Shown: in pieces, positions 44,494-54,570 of the stretch | Layout: each line of letters starts with the position of its first letter | How positions within the stretch are numbered: the first letter of the stretch is position 1 | Source of the DNA: Rhodobacter sp. | Lineage (GTDB): Bacteria > Pseudomonadota > Alphaproteobacteria > Rhodobacterales > Rhodobacteraceae | Direction of reading: 5' to 3' | NCBI GenBank assembly: GCA_013821825.1 | Contig: PNJK01000001.1 | Coordinates: 62,001-126,000, forward strand | DNA: 64,000 nt | The notes under the pieces: model-generated | What the model was told of the DNA's origin: nothing | What the model saw: only the letters and a program-made list of their open reading frames with translations | Databases searched by the model: none | Translations under genes and position numbers: made by a program

Positions 44494-45795
44494 CTAGGCC
44501 GATTCTTTCGGTTCGGGTGCATCCTCGGCATCCGGCGCGTCTTCAGTGGGTGCGGGGGCTTCCTCCGGAACCGCCGCCTTCCGCGCAGCCCGTTTGTCCA
44601 GCAAATGAAACAGCAGCGGGTTGACCAGAATCGAGATCATTGCCCCCGCCACAACCAGATCACGCGCCTCTTCCGGGACGATCGAGAGCGTGACCCCCAT
44701 CGTGATCAGGATGAACGAAAACTCGCCGATCTGGGCCAGGCTGGCCGCGATGGTCAGGCCCATATCCCGCCCATGGCCGAAGGCGCGGACGATGTAGAAG
44801 GCCGCAATCGCCTTGACCGCGACGATGATCACCACCGTCGCTGCAAGGGTCATGGGCGAGGTCCAGATGATCGACGGGTTGAACAGCATCCCGACCGACA
44901 CGAAGAACAGCACGGCAAAGGCGTCCCGCAGCGGCAGCGTCTCGCGCATGGCCTGCGAAGACAGGGTCGAGCCCGACATTACCATCCCGGCAAAGAACGC
45001 CCCCAGCGCGAAGGACACGCCGAAGAACTTCGTTGCGCCGTAGGCCACGCCAAGCGCAATGGCCAGAACCGAAAGCCGGAACAGCTCGCGTGAGTGGGTC
45101 AGCGCCACATAGTGCAGCACCCAGGGGATCGCGCGGCGGCCGATCACCAGCATCAGTGCGACAAAGGTCGCGGCCTTGATCAGCGTGATCAGCACGGTTC
45201 CCGCGATGGGGCCGATGCCCACCTGCGCCGCGATCTCGGCCCCCTCCTCGACGGGCTGGGCGACACCGCCCAGCAGTCCGGCCAAGGGCGGGATCAGCAC
45301 CAGCGCCAGCACCATCACCAGGTCCTCGACGATCAGCCACCCGACGGCGACCTTGCCCTTTTCGGACTGCACAAGGTCGCGGTCCTGCAAGGCGCGCAAC
45401 AGCACCACCGTTGACGCAACCGACAACGCCAGCCCGAAGATCAGGCCGGCCCCGATGCTCCAGCCCAAGAGCCACCCCATCAGCGTGCCCGCCCCCGTGG
45501 CCACTGCGATCTGACCCAGTGCGCCCGGCACGGCGATGCCCTTCACGGCCATCAGATCGCGCGGCGAAAAGTGCAGACCCACCCCAAACATCAGAAGGAT
45601 CACGCCAAGCTCCGCCAGCTCGGTCGCAAGGCCCATGTCGGCCACATAGCCCGGCGTGAACGGCCCGATCACCACGCCGGCCAGAAGGTATCCGGCGATC
45701 AGCGGCAGCTTCAGTCGCTGCGCCAGCAGGCCAAACACGAAGGCCAGGCCGAAGCCTGCGACAAGGGTGGTGATCAGGGGCGTATCGTGGGGCAA
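44494..45795 (-). CDS. cation/proton antiporter, KefB/YbaL-like without TrkA domain
   Basis: 433 residues and about 12 membrane helices (Na_H_Exchanger family). Signatures include PLIAGYLLAGVVIGPFTPGY, LAELGVILLMFGVGLHFSPR, GLALSVASTVVLLRALQDRD and SFALGAFFAGMVMSGS. The C-terminus is a short acidic, Pro/Ala-rich tail; the RCK/TrkA-N nucleotide-binding domain of full KefB is missing. The conserved part starts at a TTG (45795) preceded by GGAAAGGA; an ATG at 45873 adds a non-homologous Arg-rich stretch. Transports K+ or Na+ in exchange for protons; ion unknown. Confidence 0.85.
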   Translation of the reverse strand: MPHDTPLITTLVAGFGLAFVFGLLAQRLKLPLIAGYLLAGVVIGPFTPGYVADMGLATELAELGVILLMFGVGLHFSPRDLMAVKGIAVPGALGQIAVATGAGTLMGWLLGWSIGAGLIFGLALSVASTVVLLRALQDRDLVQSEKGKVAVGWLIVEDLVMVLALVLIPPLAGLLGGVAQPVEEGAEIAAQVGIGPIAGTVLITLIKAATFVALMLVIGRRAIPWVLHYVALTHSRELFRLSVLAIALGVAYGATKFFGVSFALGAFFAGMVMSGSTLSSQAMRETLPLRDAFAVLFFVSVGMLFNPSIIWTSPMTLAATVVIIVAVKAIAAFYIVRAFGHGRDMGLTIAASLAQIGEFSFILITMGVTLSIVPEEARDLVVAGAMISILVNPLLFHLLDKRAARKAAVPEEAPAPTEDAPDAEDAPEPKESA

Positions 45796-45975
45796 TGCGT
45801 CGTGGTCCTTTCCGGTCCGCGTCACGTCGAGGCGCGGCCACAGCAGGTTTCGGGGCGTTTTGTCAGGAGACATTCCGATAGTATGAACTCGCGCCCGCAA
45901 TGCAATTGCTGCGGCGACAATTTCCAGCGCATCGCGACAGGTTGACCAGAACTGTGGCGATGATACCCCTTCCTG

Positions 45976-47181
45976 ATGCCTGATCTGATCCCCAACACCC
46001 GCGCCCGCCGCCTGTTTCTTGACCGCCACGCCCTGGCCGAGCCGCCGTCCGGTCCCGCGACCGGCCAGGCTCTGCATGACCTGATCGAGCGGATCGGGTT
46101 CGTCCAGGTCGACAGCATCAACACCGTTGCCCGGGCGCATGACATGATCCTGTGGTCGCGGCGGCAAGCTTACCGCCCGCCCGCGCTGAAGCGGCTTCTG
46201 GAACGCGACCGCTGCCTTTGGGAACACTGGACCCATGACGCCTCGATTCTGCCTGCACGGTTGCACGGCATCTGGCAGCACCGCTTTACCCGCGATGCCG
46301 ACCGGCTGCGGGAAAACTGGCGCAGCTGGTTCCGAGACGGGTATGAAGCGCAGTTCGACACCATCCTGAACCGGATCGCCAAGGACGGCCCCGTCGGCAC
46401 CTCGGATGTCGGCGAAGGCGAGGTCAGGGGCAAGGGCGGCTGGTGGGACTGGCATCCGTCGAAGACTGCGCTGGAATGGCTGTGGCGGACGGGCCAGATC
46501 GCCGTCACCCGGCGCGACGGCTTTGCCAAGATCTACGACCTTACCGAACGGGTGATCCCGGCGGCGCAGCGGGCGCCCTTCCCGGCGGATCAGGTGACCG
46601 ACTGGGCCTGCGGCTCCGCGCTGGACCATCTGGGCTTTGGCACCAGCCGCGAGATCGCCGCCTACTGGAACGCCATCGCTCCGGGGGCCGCCAAAGACTG
46701 GTGCCGCGCGGCATTGGGCCGGGGCGAGATCATCGAGGTCGACATCGAAGGCGCCGCCGGCCAGCGCCGCTGTGCCTTCGCCCGGCCCGAAACGCTGGAC
46801 ATCGTCCCACCCGAAGCGCCCGCCCGTCTGCGCATCCTTTCCCCGTTCGACCCGGTCCTGCGCGACCGCGACCGGGCCGAGTTCCTGTTCGGCTTCCGCT
46901 ACCGGATCGAGGTCTTCGTCCCGGAACCAAAGCGCATCTTCGGCTATTACGTCTTTCCGGTCCTGGAAGGCGACCGTCTGATCGGCCGCATCGACGCCAA
47001 GGCCTTCCGCGATGCGGGCAGCCTGCGGGTCAAGGGCTTCTGGCCAGAACCGGAGGTCAGGCTGACCAAGCTCCGCCTCGCCCGGCTAGAGGCAGAGCTG
47101 GACCGACTGGCCCGCTTCTCCGGCTGCAACCGGGTCGAGTTTCTGGACGGCTGGGAACGCCCCAGCATGACGCAACCCTAG
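45976..47181 (+). CDS. YcaQ/AlkX-family DNA glycosylase
   Basis: A 401-residue winged-helix protein of the HTH_42 family. The family's catalytic QxD is in IGFVQVDSINTVARAHDMIL. EHWTHDASILP and WLWRTGQIAVTRRDGF are further conserved blocks, with LRILSPFDPVLRDRDRAE near the C-terminal domain. E. coli YcaQ (AlkX) unhooks interstrand crosslinks and N7-alkylated bases. The gene is divergent from the antiporter. Confidence 0.86.
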   Translation: MPDLIPNTRARRLFLDRHALAEPPSGPATGQALHDLIERIGFVQVDSINTVARAHDMILWSRRQAYRPPALKRLLERDRCLWEHWTHDASILPARLHGIWQHRFTRDADRLRENWRSWFRDGYEAQFDTILNRIAKDGPVGTSDVGEGEVRGKGGWWDWHPSKTALEWLWRTGQIAVTRRDGFAKIYDLTERVIPAAQRAPFPADQVTDWACGSALDHLGFGTSREIAAYWNAIAPGAAKDWCRAALGRGEIIEVDIEGAAGQRRCAFARPETLDIVPPEAPARLRILSPFDPVLRDRDRAEFLFGFRYRIEVFVPEPKRIFGYYVFPVLEGDRLIGRIDAKAFRDAGSLRVKGFWPEPEVRLTKLRLARLEAELDRLARFSGCNRVEFLDGWERPSMTQP

Positions 47182-47207
47182 CGAGGCACTGCTGGCGGCG
47201 CGCCTGG

Positions 47208-48029
47208 TCAGCATGGCTCCTGCCACCCATCAATCACCGAGACCGCCTCTTCCGCCGTTTCGACCATGGCGAACAGCTTCAGGTCTTCGGGGCTGATGAC
47301 CCCCGCCTCGGCAAGATGCTGCCAGTTGATCACCTTTTCCCACCACTCCCGCCCGAACAACAGGAACGGAATCGCCTTCATCCGCTTGGTCTGGATCAGG
47401 GTGAGGCTTTCGAAAAGCTCGTCCATGGTCCCGAAGCCGCCGGGAAAGACGCAAATCGCCTTCGCCCGCATCAGGAAATGCATCTTGCGGATGCCGAAAT
47501 AGTGGAAGTTGAAGCTGAGGTCCGGCGTCACATAGCTGTTCGGCGCCTGCTCATGCGGCAACACGATGTTGAGGCCGATCGACTGCCCCCCCGCCTCGTC
47601 CGCGCCACGATTGCCCGCCTCCATCACGCCGGGGCCGCCACCCGTCACGATGACATTCTCGCGCCCATAGGTTTCAAGGCTGCGCTCGGTCATGATCCGG
47701 GAAAACCGGCGGGCCTCGTCATAGTAATGCGACAGCTCGGCCAAAGCCTTTGTCCGCGCCGTATCGCGGCGTTCCGGCGCCGGAATCCGCGCCCCGCCGA
47801 AGAGGACGATGGTCGATTCGATCCCGCGCTCGTCCATGATCATCTGCGGTTTCAGAAGCTCCAGCTGCAACCGCACCGGTCGCAGCTCCTCGCGCTTCAT
47901 GAAATCGTTGTCCGTGAATGCCAGGCGGTACGCCGGCGCACGGGTCTGCGGCGTATCGGGGATGCGCTTTACGGCGTCAATATCCTGCGTCGAGTCACGG
48001 AACGGGTGGGAGCGGGGTTCGTCTTTCAT
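47208..48029 (-). CDS. LOG-family protein (TIGR00730, cytokinin-riboside phosphoribohydrolase-like)
   Basis: A 273-residue Rossmann-fold protein. The two family motifs are intact: VTGGGPGVMEAGNRGADEAG and VFPGGFGTMDELFESLTLIQ (PGGxGTxxE). The fold has long been mis-annotated as lysine decarboxylase; most members are nucleoside-5'-monophosphate phosphoribohydrolases. It has a longer N-terminal region than plant LOG, about 70 residues. The ATG at 48029 is chosen; the frame is open beyond this into the divergent dapD gene. Confidence 0.87.
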   Translation of the reverse strand: MKDEPRSHPFRDSTQDIDAVKRIPDTPQTRAPAYRLAFTDNDFMKREELRPVRLQLELLKPQMIMDERGIESTIVLFGGARIPAPERRDTARTKALAELSHYYDEARRFSRIMTERSLETYGRENVIVTGGGPGVMEAGNRGADEAGGQSIGLNIVLPHEQAPNSYVTPDLSFNFHYFGIRKMHFLMRAKAICVFPGGFGTMDELFESLTLIQTKRMKAIPFLLFGREWWEKVINWQHLAEAGVISPEDLKLFAMVETAEEAVSVIDGWQEPC

Positions 48030-48108
48030 GGGGCACTCGGATTGCGTGGGTCTTGGTTCAGCCTTATAGGGTCGTGGCCGCCGTGACCAACCGAAAAGGG
48101 AAAACCCG

Positions 48109-48933
48109 ATGACCAACGCCGCCCTTGAAATCGCCATCGAAACCGCATGGGACGCGCGGGAGAGCCTTTCTCCGGCCACGAAAGGCGAAGTGCGCGATGC
48201 CATCGAAGCAACGCTGACGGCGCTGGACAGCGGCAGTCTTCGCGTAGCGGAAAAGCGTGGCAACGACTGGCACGTGAACCAGTGGGCCAAGAAGGCGGTC
48301 CTTCTGTCGTTCCGACTGACCGACATGTACGAGATTTCGGGGTCAAACGGCGGGTCGAACTGGTGGGACAAGGTGCCGTCGAAGTGGCAGGGCTGGACTG
48401 CGGCCGACTGGAAGGCCGCCGGGTTCCGCGCGGTGCCGGGCTCGATTGTCCGCCGCAGCGCCTTCATCGGCAGGAACGTGGTGCTGATGCCGTCCTTCGT
48501 GAACATCGGTGCCCATGTCGGCGAGGGCTCGATGGTCGACGGCTGGGCTACGGTCGGCTCCTGCGCGCAGATCGGCAGGAACGTGCACCTCTCGGGCGGT
48601 GTCGGCATCGGCGGGGTGCTGGAGCCGATGCAGGCTGGCCCGACGATCATCGAGGATGATTGCTTCATCGGTGCCCGGTCGGAAGTGGTGGAGGGCTGCA
48701 TCATCCGCGAGGGCAGCGTCCTCGGGATGGGGGTCTTCATCGGAAAATCCACCAAGATCGTCGACCGGGAAACTGGCGAAGTGATGTATGGCGAGGTGCC
48801 GGCGGGGTCGGTCGTCGTGGCGGGATCGATGCCGTCCAAGGGCGGGATCAACCTTTACTGCGCCGTGATCGTGAAGAAGGTCGACGCGCAGACCCGGTCC
48901 AAGACCTCGATCAACGAGCTGTTGCGGGATTGA
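48109..48933 (+). CDS. dapD: tetrahydrodipicolinate N-succinyltransferase
   Basis: A 274-residue enzyme of the succinylase branch of diaminopimelate/lysine synthesis. Helical N-terminus, then a left-handed beta-helix of hexapeptide repeats ([40 protein letters not shown]) and [16 protein letters not shown]-like block seen as [38 protein letters not shown] is the family end. GGGAAAA lies a few bases before the ATG. The next gene starts one base after its stop. Confidence 0.95.
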   Translation: MTNAALEIAIETAWDARESLSPATKGEVRDAIEATLTALDSGSLRVAEKRGNDWHVNQWAKKAVLLSFRLTDMYEISGSNGGSNWWDKVPSKWQGWTAADWKAAGFRAVPGSIVRRSAFIGRNVVLMPSFVNIGAHVGEGSMVDGWATVGSCAQIGRNVHLSGGVGIGGVLEPMQAGPTIIEDDCFIGARSEVVEGCIIREGSVLGMGVFIGKSTKIVDRETGEVMYGEVPAGSVVVAGSMPSKGGINLYCAVIVKKVDAQTRSKTSINELLRD

Positions 48934-48934
48934 T

Positions 48935-49273
48935 ATGGAAGAGACCCAGTCCGAAAAGCCCAAGCGGCCCCAGAGAATCTATACGCTGGTGGTTGAGGTC
49001 GGCCGCAAGGCTGGCGACGGCCTGCCGGAAAAGGCAACCGGCGCGGGGCTGGTGATCTACGCTTCGGGCGTGGACGAGGCCGAGGCCGTGCGCGAAACCG
49101 TGGCGATCCTGAAAGAGGCCGATCTGGCGCCGCTTGAAGTCACCGGACATGGCACCCTCGAAGACCGGCTGAAGGCCGGCGAAGAGATCGATCCAGAGGA
49201 ACAGGCGCTGATGCTGCGCGCGCTGGCCGAGAATTCGGTGATCGTGGCCGAAATGACCCCCTTCTTCGATTGA
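48935..49273 (+). CDS. conserved small protein between dapD and dapE, unknown function
   Basis: 112 residues, acidic, no signal peptide or membrane segment. It opens with a charged tail (MEETQSEKPKRPQR), then an alpha/beta pattern: YTLVVEVGRKAGDGLPEKAT, GLVIYASGVDEAEAVRETVA and LAPLEVTGHG. The layout suggests a small ferredoxin-like fold with an alternating strand-helix-strand core. It starts one base after the dapD stop and 92 bases before dapE, so it is co-expressed with lysine synthesis. I do not recognise a named family. Confidence 0.8.
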   Translation: MEETQSEKPKRPQRIYTLVVEVGRKAGDGLPEKATGAGLVIYASGVDEAEAVRETVAILKEADLAPLEVTGHGTLEDRLKAGEEIDPEEQALMLRALAENSVIVAEMTPFFD

Positions 49274-49365
49274 CACATAGACATAGCCCGCCTTCCCCTT
49301 CCGGTTGCAGCGCGTGCTCCAAGCGGCTAGGTCAGGACCATGCTTGCAGCCCGCCAGGATAGTTG

Positions 49366-50517
49366 ATGCCGCTTTCCCCCCTCGACCCCGCCGACCTGAC
49401 CGCCCGTCTGATCCGCTGCCCCTCTGTCACGCCCCACGAAGGCGGCGCGATTGCGCTTCTGGCCGAGGTGCTCGCCGCAGCCGGGTTCGCCTGCACCCGG
49501 GTCGATCGCGGCGGGGTCGCCAACCTCTATGCCCGCTGGGGCAAGCTTGGTGCGAACCGGTCCTTCGGCTTCAACGGCCATACCGATGTGGTCCCCGTCG
49601 GCGATGCAGCCGCCTGGAAACATGACCCCTTCGGCGCCGAAGTGGTGGACGGGGTGATGTATGGCCGCGGCGCCTGCGACATGAAGTCGGGCGTCGCCGC
49701 ATTCGTCGCTGCGGCCGTTGATTTCGTGCAGCAAGCACCTCCAGATGGCGCGGTCATCATCACCATCACCGGCGACGAGGAGGGCGAGGGCCGCGACGGC
49801 ACCCTCGCGATCCTGGACTGGATGGCCTTCAACGGCGAACGGATGACGCATTGCCTCGTGGGCGAGCCCACCTGCCCGTTTGAGATGGGCGAGATGATGA
49901 AGATCGGCCGCCGCGGCTCGATGACCGCCAAGATCACCGTGACGGGGGTGCAGGGCCATTCGGCCTATCCGCACCGCGCGAAGAACCCGCTGTCGGCGAT
50001 GGTCAAGTTGCTGGCGCGGCTGGACACGGAACCGCTCGACCGGGGCACCCAGCATTTCGACCCCTCGACGCTGGCGATCACCACTATCGACTGCGGCAAC
50101 CCGGCCTCGAACGTGATCCCGGCGCAGGCAACCGCAACCGTCAACATCCGCTTCAACGACATGCATTCCGGCGCAACCCTGTCAGACTGGCTGCGCAGCG
50201 AGGCAGAAGCGGTGGCAGAAGCGACAGGGGTCGAGATCGGGACGAAAATCTCGATCTCGGGCGAAAGCTTCCTGACCCCTCCGGGCGAATTTTCGGCGCT
50301 TGTGTCTGCGGCGGTTCAGGCAGAAACCGGGCGCAAACCGGTGGCCTCTACCTCGGGCGGGACGTCGGATGCGCGGTTCGTCAAGGATCACTGCCCGGTG
50401 GTGGAATTCGGCCTGGTCGGCAAGACCATGCATCAGGTCGATGAACGGGTCGAAGTGGCGCATATCCACATGTTGAAAGCGATCTATGGCCGCATCCTCC
50501 AGGACTATTTCGCGTGA
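49366..50517 (+). CDS. dapE: succinyl-diaminopimelate desuccinylase
   Basis: A 383-residue M20 family di-zinc amidohydrolase. Metal ligands: [12 protein letters not shown] (His-Asp), [14 protein letters not shown] (bridging Asp), [12 protein letters not shown] (Glu-Glu), [13 protein letters not shown] and the C-terminal His in [28 protein letters not shown] is the DapE-type N-terminus. Removes succinate from N-succinyl-LL-DAP two steps after DapD. The GNAT gene begins inside its stop (GTGA). Confidence 0.94.
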   Translation: MPLSPLDPADLTARLIRCPSVTPHEGGAIALLAEVLAAAGFACTRVDRGGVANLYARWGKLGANRSFGFNGHTDVVPVGDAAAWKHDPFGAEVVDGVMYGRGACDMKSGVAAFVAAAVDFVQQAPPDGAVIITITGDEEGEGRDGTLAILDWMAFNGERMTHCLVGEPTCPFEMGEMMKIGRRGSMTAKITVTGVQGHSAYPHRAKNPLSAMVKLLARLDTEPLDRGTQHFDPSTLAITTIDCGNPASNVIPAQATATVNIRFNDMHSGATLSDWLRSEAEAVAEATGVEIGTKISISGESFLTPPGEFSALVSAAVQAETGRKPVASTSGGTSDARFVKDHCPVVEFGLVGKTMHQVDERVEVAHIHMLKAIYGRILQDYFA

Positions 50518-50933
50518 TCCGGATCGAGGTCACCCGCGATATCGCCACCTGTCAGGCCTTGCGGCGAACCGTGTTCATCGAGGAACAGGCCGTCAGCGAG
50601 GCCGATGAGGTGGACGGGCTGGACGAGGCCGCCACTCACCTTCTGGCCTGCGACAAGGATGGCCCGGTCGGGACCGCCCGCATCCTGCTGATAGGCAATG
50701 TGGGCAAGATTGGTCGCGTCTGCGTGCTGGCACCGGCGCGCGGCACCGGCCTTGGTGCAGCCCTGATCCGCGCCGCTCTGGAAGAGTTGCGCCGCCTTCC
50801 CGGGGCAACCCTGGCAACGCTTGGCGCGCAATCCCGCGCGACGGGGTTCTACGAAAAGCTTGGCTTCACCGTCGAAGGCGAGGAGTTCATCGACGCTGGC
50901 ATCCCACATCGCCATATGCACCGCGCCCTTTGA
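50514..50933 (+). CDS. GNAT acetyltransferase, ElaA-like
   Basis: 139 residues starting with GTG in a GTGA overlap with dap[21 protein letters not shown] is the hallmark of the ElaA/YjcF-type GNAT subgroup, followed by the acetyl-CoA motif [20 protein letters not shown] and [15 protein letters not shown]. Small-molecule or peptide acceptor unknown. Likely translated with dapE, though a lysine-pathway role is not implied. Confidence 0.85.
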   Translation: MIRIEVTRDIATCQALRRTVFIEEQAVSEADEVDGLDEAATHLLACDKDGPVGTARILLIGNVGKIGRVCVLAPARGTGLGAALIRAALEELRRLPGATLATLGAQSRATGFYEKLGFTVEGEEFIDAGIPHRHMHRAL

Positions 50934-51097
50934 CCGTCGGTCGCAAGATCGCGCTTGGTCCGCGCGAAGACTTCCCACCTCGCCTTCCTGTGCAGTGCGG
51001 AACTCAAGAGGGATTGGGTGAAAAAGAGCATTTGTGAAAAGAGCAAGGACCCTTGCCGGGATAGTCTTTGGCCAGAGGTCGTGTTACGTCCTTGCGC

Positions 51098-53329
51098 ATG
51101 AAACCTCTGCCCTCAAAAGACCAGATCCGCCAGTGGATCACCGATAACCCCGGCCTTTCGGCCAAGCGCGACATTGCCAAGGCCTTCGGCATCAAGGGCG
51201 ACGGTCGGATCGAGCTGAAACGCCTCTTGCGAGAGCTGGAGGGGGAGGGTGTCGTCGAAAAGACCGCCCGCCGCTTCCGCGAGGCTGGGACGCTGCCTCC
51301 CGTGGCGGTTTTGCAGGTGCTTGCGCCGGACAGCGCCGGCGACCTTTACGCAACTCCGCTTGAGGAGGGGATCGAGGATGCCCCGCGCATCCTGATCGTA
51401 CAGAAGAAAGGCGACCCGGCGCTGGGGGCCGGCGACCGGATTCTGGCGCGGCTGGCCAAGGTCGATCTGGACGACTACGTCTACGAGGCGCGGCTGATCC
51501 GCAGACTCGGGTCGAACCCGGCCAAGGTGCTGGGCGTCTTCCGGGTAACGGCGGAAGGCGGTCGCATTCAGCCGATCGACAAAGGGTCGGACAAGGAATG
51601 GCGCGTGTCCTCGGACATGGCGATGGGCGCCAGGGACGGCGAGCTGGTCGAGGCCGAAGCCGTCGGCGGGCGCCGTCTTGGGCTGCCTCAGGCGCGCATT
51701 CTTGCCCGCTTAGGCGACCCCTCCGGTCCGCGCGCCGCCAGCCTGATCGCCATCCACCAGCACGGCATCCCGGACCAGTTCCCCGACGCCGTGATCGCCG
51801 AGGCGGACCGTGCCGAACCCGTCGGCCTGAAAGGCCGCGAGGATCTGCGCCAGCTGCCACTGCTGACCATCGACCCGGAGGACGCCCGAGACCGCGATGA
51901 TGCCGTGCTGGCCGAGACCGACACCGATCTTGGCAATCCCGGCGGCTTCGTCCTCTGGGTCGCCATCGCCGATGTGGCGCATTACGTGACGCCGGGGTCG
52001 GCGCTGGACCGCGAGGCGCGGCGGCGCGGCAACTCGACCTATTTCCCCGACCGCGTGGTGCCGATGCTGCCCGATATCCTGTCGGGCGACCTCTGTTCCC
52101 TGCACGAAGGCGTTGACCGCGCCTGCCTTGCCGTCCGTATCGTGATCGACGCCGAAGGCCACAAGCGCAGCCACCAGTTCGTGCGCGGCCTGATGCGTTC
52201 GGTCGCGTCCTTGCACTACGGACAGGTGCAGGCCGCCATCGACGGCGCCCCCGATGACAGGGCGGGGCCTTTGCTCGAGCAGGTCCTGAAGCCGCTCTAC
52301 GCCGCCTATGCCGCCCTTCATCGCGCGCGCGAGCTGCGCCAGCCGCTGGACCTTGACTTGCCGGAACGCAAGATCGTTCTGGACGAGGCGGGGCATGTCA
52401 CCTCGGTCGCCTTCAAGGACCGGCTGGACGCGCACAAACTGATCGAGGAGTTCATGATCCTCGCCAACGTGGCCGCAGCCGAGGAACTGATCCGCATGAA
52501 GCACCCGCTTCTCTTCCGGGTGCATGAAGAACCCTCGCCGCTGAAACTGGACGCCCTGCGCGAGGTTGCCGAAGGCGCGGGGATGACGCTGGCCAAGGGG
52601 CAGGTCCTGAAGACCCAGCATCTGAACCGGCTGCTGTCGCAGGCCGAAGGCACCGAGTTTGACGAGCTGATCAACCTTTCCACCCTGCGCTCGATGACCC
52701 AGGCCTATTACCACCCCGAGAATTTCGGGCATTTCGGCCTTGCGCTGCGGAACTACGCGCATTTCACCAGCCCGATCCGGCGCTATTCCGACCTGATCAT
52801 CCACCGCGCCCTGATCGCGGCGCATGGCTGGGGCAAGGACGGTCTCTCGCCCTGGGACATCGAGAACCTGGAGGAGACCGGCAAGCTGATCTCCGAAGCC
52901 GAGCGGCGCAGCATGGCCGCCGAACGCGACACCACCGACCGCTATCTGGCCGCCTATCTGGCCGACCGGGTCGGGGCCGAATTCGCCGGCCGCATCTCGG
53001 GTGTGCAGCGCTTTGGCCTTTTTGTCCGGCTGGATGAAACCGGGGCCGACGGGCTGATCCCGATCCGCGCCTTGGGGCGCGAGTTCTTCCACTACGACGA
53101 AGCCAGCCAGACCCTGATGGGATCAGAGACCGGCCTGACCCTGGGCATCGGCCAGCGGGTCATGGTGCGGCTGGCCGAAGCGACCCCTGTGACCGGCGGC
53201 CTGATCCTGGACCTTCTCTCGGTCGAAGGAGCGACGCTGAAACCTGCGGGCCGGAAGTCGGGCAAGTACCAGCCCCGCAAGCCCGCCCAAGCGGCAGCAA
53301 AACGCCGGGTGGTGCGGCGGCGGAAATGA
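51098..53329 (+). CDS. rnr: ribonuclease R
   Basis: A 743-residue 3'-to-5' hydrolytic exoribonuclease. An N-terminal helix-turn-helix (GLSAKRDIAKAFGIKGD) is followed by cold-shock-type domains, the RNB domain with LTIDPEDARDRDDAVLAETD (the Asp cluster binding Mg2+), YHPENFGHFGLALRNYAHFT and SPIRRYSDLIIHRAL, a C-terminal S1 domain (GRISGVQRFGLFVRLDETGA) and a basic tail (AKRRVVRRRK). The ATG at 51098 fits the family; a TTG at 51068 would add ten residues. Overlaps the next gene by ATGA. Confidence 0.94.
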   Translation: MKPLPSKDQIRQWITDNPGLSAKRDIAKAFGIKGDGRIELKRLLRELEGEGVVEKTARRFREAGTLPPVAVLQVLAPDSAGDLYATPLEEGIEDAPRILIVQKKGDPALGAGDRILARLAKVDLDDYVYEARLIRRLGSNPAKVLGVFRVTAEGGRIQPIDKGSDKEWRVSSDMAMGARDGELVEAEAVGGRRLGLPQARILARLGDPSGPRAASLIAIHQHGIPDQFPDAVIAEADRAEPVGLKGREDLRQLPLLTIDPEDARDRDDAVLAETDTDLGNPGGFVLWVAIADVAHYVTPGSALDREARRRGNSTYFPDRVVPMLPDILSGDLCSLHEGVDRACLAVRIVIDAEGHKRSHQFVRGLMRSVASLHYGQVQAAIDGAPDDRAGPLLEQVLKPLYAAYAALHRARELRQPLDLDLPERKIVLDEAGHVTSVAFKDRLDAHKLIEEFMILANVAAAEELIRMKHPLLFRVHEEPSPLKLDALREVAEGAGMTLAKGQVLKTQHLNRLLSQAEGTEFDELINLSTLRSMTQAYYHPENFGHFGLALRNYAHFTSPIRRYSDLIIHRALIAAHGWGKDGLSPWDIENLEETGKLISEAERRSMAAERDTTDRYLAAYLADRVGAEFAGRISGVQRFGLFVRLDETGADGLIPIRALGREFFHYDEASQTLMGSETGLTLGIGQRVMVRLAEATPVTGGLILDLLSVEGATLKPAGRKSGKYQPRKPAQAAAKRRVVRRRK

Positions 53330-54570
53330 CGATGCGGGGCGCTTGGGTCAGCGTGCGGGTCGGTCTGGCTGTGATGCTTGGCCCCGGGGCCTCGCTTGCC
53401 CCGGCGCAGACGATCCTGCCCGACGCGACAAGCCAGATGGAGACCAAGATGGGGACGCAAGCGGGGCTTGAGGCCTGGGTTCGGGACTTCCGCCCCCGGG
53501 CGCTGGCGGCTGGGGTTCGCGCTGCGACGTTCGACGCTGCAATGCGGGGGGTGGAATTCGACCCGAAGGTCGTCGAACGCGACCGCAACCAGAACGAATT
53601 CACCAAGACGGTCTGGGACTACCTCGATACCGCCGTTTCGCAAGACCGCGTCGCCCTTGGCCTGAAGGCCATGGCAGAGCACCGTGACCTCCTCAGCCGG
53701 ATCGAAACGGAATATGGGGTCGAAGCCGAGGTCCTGACCGCCGTCTGGGGCCTCGAAAGCGCCTACGGCACCTTTCGCGGCGACCTGCCGGTCTTGGGCT
53801 CGCTGGCGACACTGGCCTATGACGGGCGGCGCGCCGGTTTTTTCGAGGCCGAGCTGATCGCCGCTCTGCGGATCGTCGAGGGCGGCCATGTCGACCGTTT
53901 CGCCGGAAGCTGGGCCGGGGCCAGCGGGCACACCCAGTTCATGCCTTCGTCCTGGGAAAAGTTTGCCGTTGATTTCGATGGCGACGGCAAGCGCAACCTC
54001 TGGGGCGATGACCCCGCCGACGCGCTCGCCTCGACCGCCAATTACCTGCGCTACTGGGGTTGGCAGACCGGCATGCCCTGGGGGCTGGAGGTCGCCCTGC
54101 CGCAGGGCTTCGACTATGACCAGACCACCGAACGCGTCGTGAAACCCGTGGCCAGTTGGGCCGCGCTTGGGGTCCGCCCCATGGCGGGGGGCGATCTGCC
54201 CGACCATGGCCCTGGCTCGATCCTCCTGCCCGGCGGGGCGCGGGGGGCAGCCTTCCTGATCTTTCCGAACTTCCAGGTGATCGAGCGCTACAACACCGCC
54301 GACGCCTATGTCATCGCTATCGGCCACCTCGCCGACCGGCTTAAAGGCGGTGCGCCCATCGCCGCCAGCTGGCCGCGCGATCTGCGCGCGCTGACGTTCG
54401 ACGAACGCAAGGAATTGCAGGACCGTCTGGGCCGGGCAGGCTTCGATCCCGGCGGAGTCGATGGCCGGATGGGCCCGAAGACCATCGCCGCCGTCAAGGC
54501 CTTCCAGACCGCGCGCGGAATGATCCCCGACGGCTACCCCAGCCTTGAAATCCTGACTTTGCTGCGCTGA
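53326..54570 (+). CDS. lytic murein transglycosylase, MltB family with PG-binding domain
   Basis: 414 residues. A signal-like N-terminus (VSVRVGLAVMLGPGASLAPA) precedes the SLT/MltB domain. The catalytic Glu is in VLTAVWGLESAYGTFRGDL, and GSWAGASGHTQFMPSSWEKF and DFDGDGKRNLWGDDPADALA are the diagnostic blocks. The C-terminal 55 residues are a PG_binding_1 domain (DGRMGPKTIAAVKAFQTARG). It cleaves the glycan strand to 1,6-anhydro-muropeptides in the periplasm. No lipobox Cys is seen. Translationally coupled to rnr. Confidence 0.92.
   Translation: MTMRGAWVSVRVGLAVMLGPGASLAPAQTILPDATSQMETKMGTQAGLEAWVRDFRPRALAAGVRAATFDAAMRGVEFDPKVVERDRNQNEFTKTVWDYLDTAVSQDRVALGLKAMAEHRDLLSRIETEYGVEAEVLTAVWGLESAYGTFRGDLPVLGSLATLAYDGRRAGFFEAELIAALRIVEGGHVDRFAGSWAGASGHTQFMPSSWEKFAVDFDGDGKRNLWGDDPADALASTANYLRYWGWQTGMPWGLEVALPQGFDYDQTTERVVKPVASWAALGVRPMAGGDLPDHGPGSILLPGGARGAAFLIFPNFQVIERYNTADAYVIAIGHLADRLKGGAPIAASWPRDLRALTFDERKELQDRLGRAGFDPGGVDGRMGPKTIAAVKAFQTARGMIPDGYPSLEILTLLR

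Noticed and set aside
45796-46629. Extended antiporter N-terminus running into the YcaQ gene
   Set aside because: Antisense to a clear glycosylase gene and not hydrophobic.
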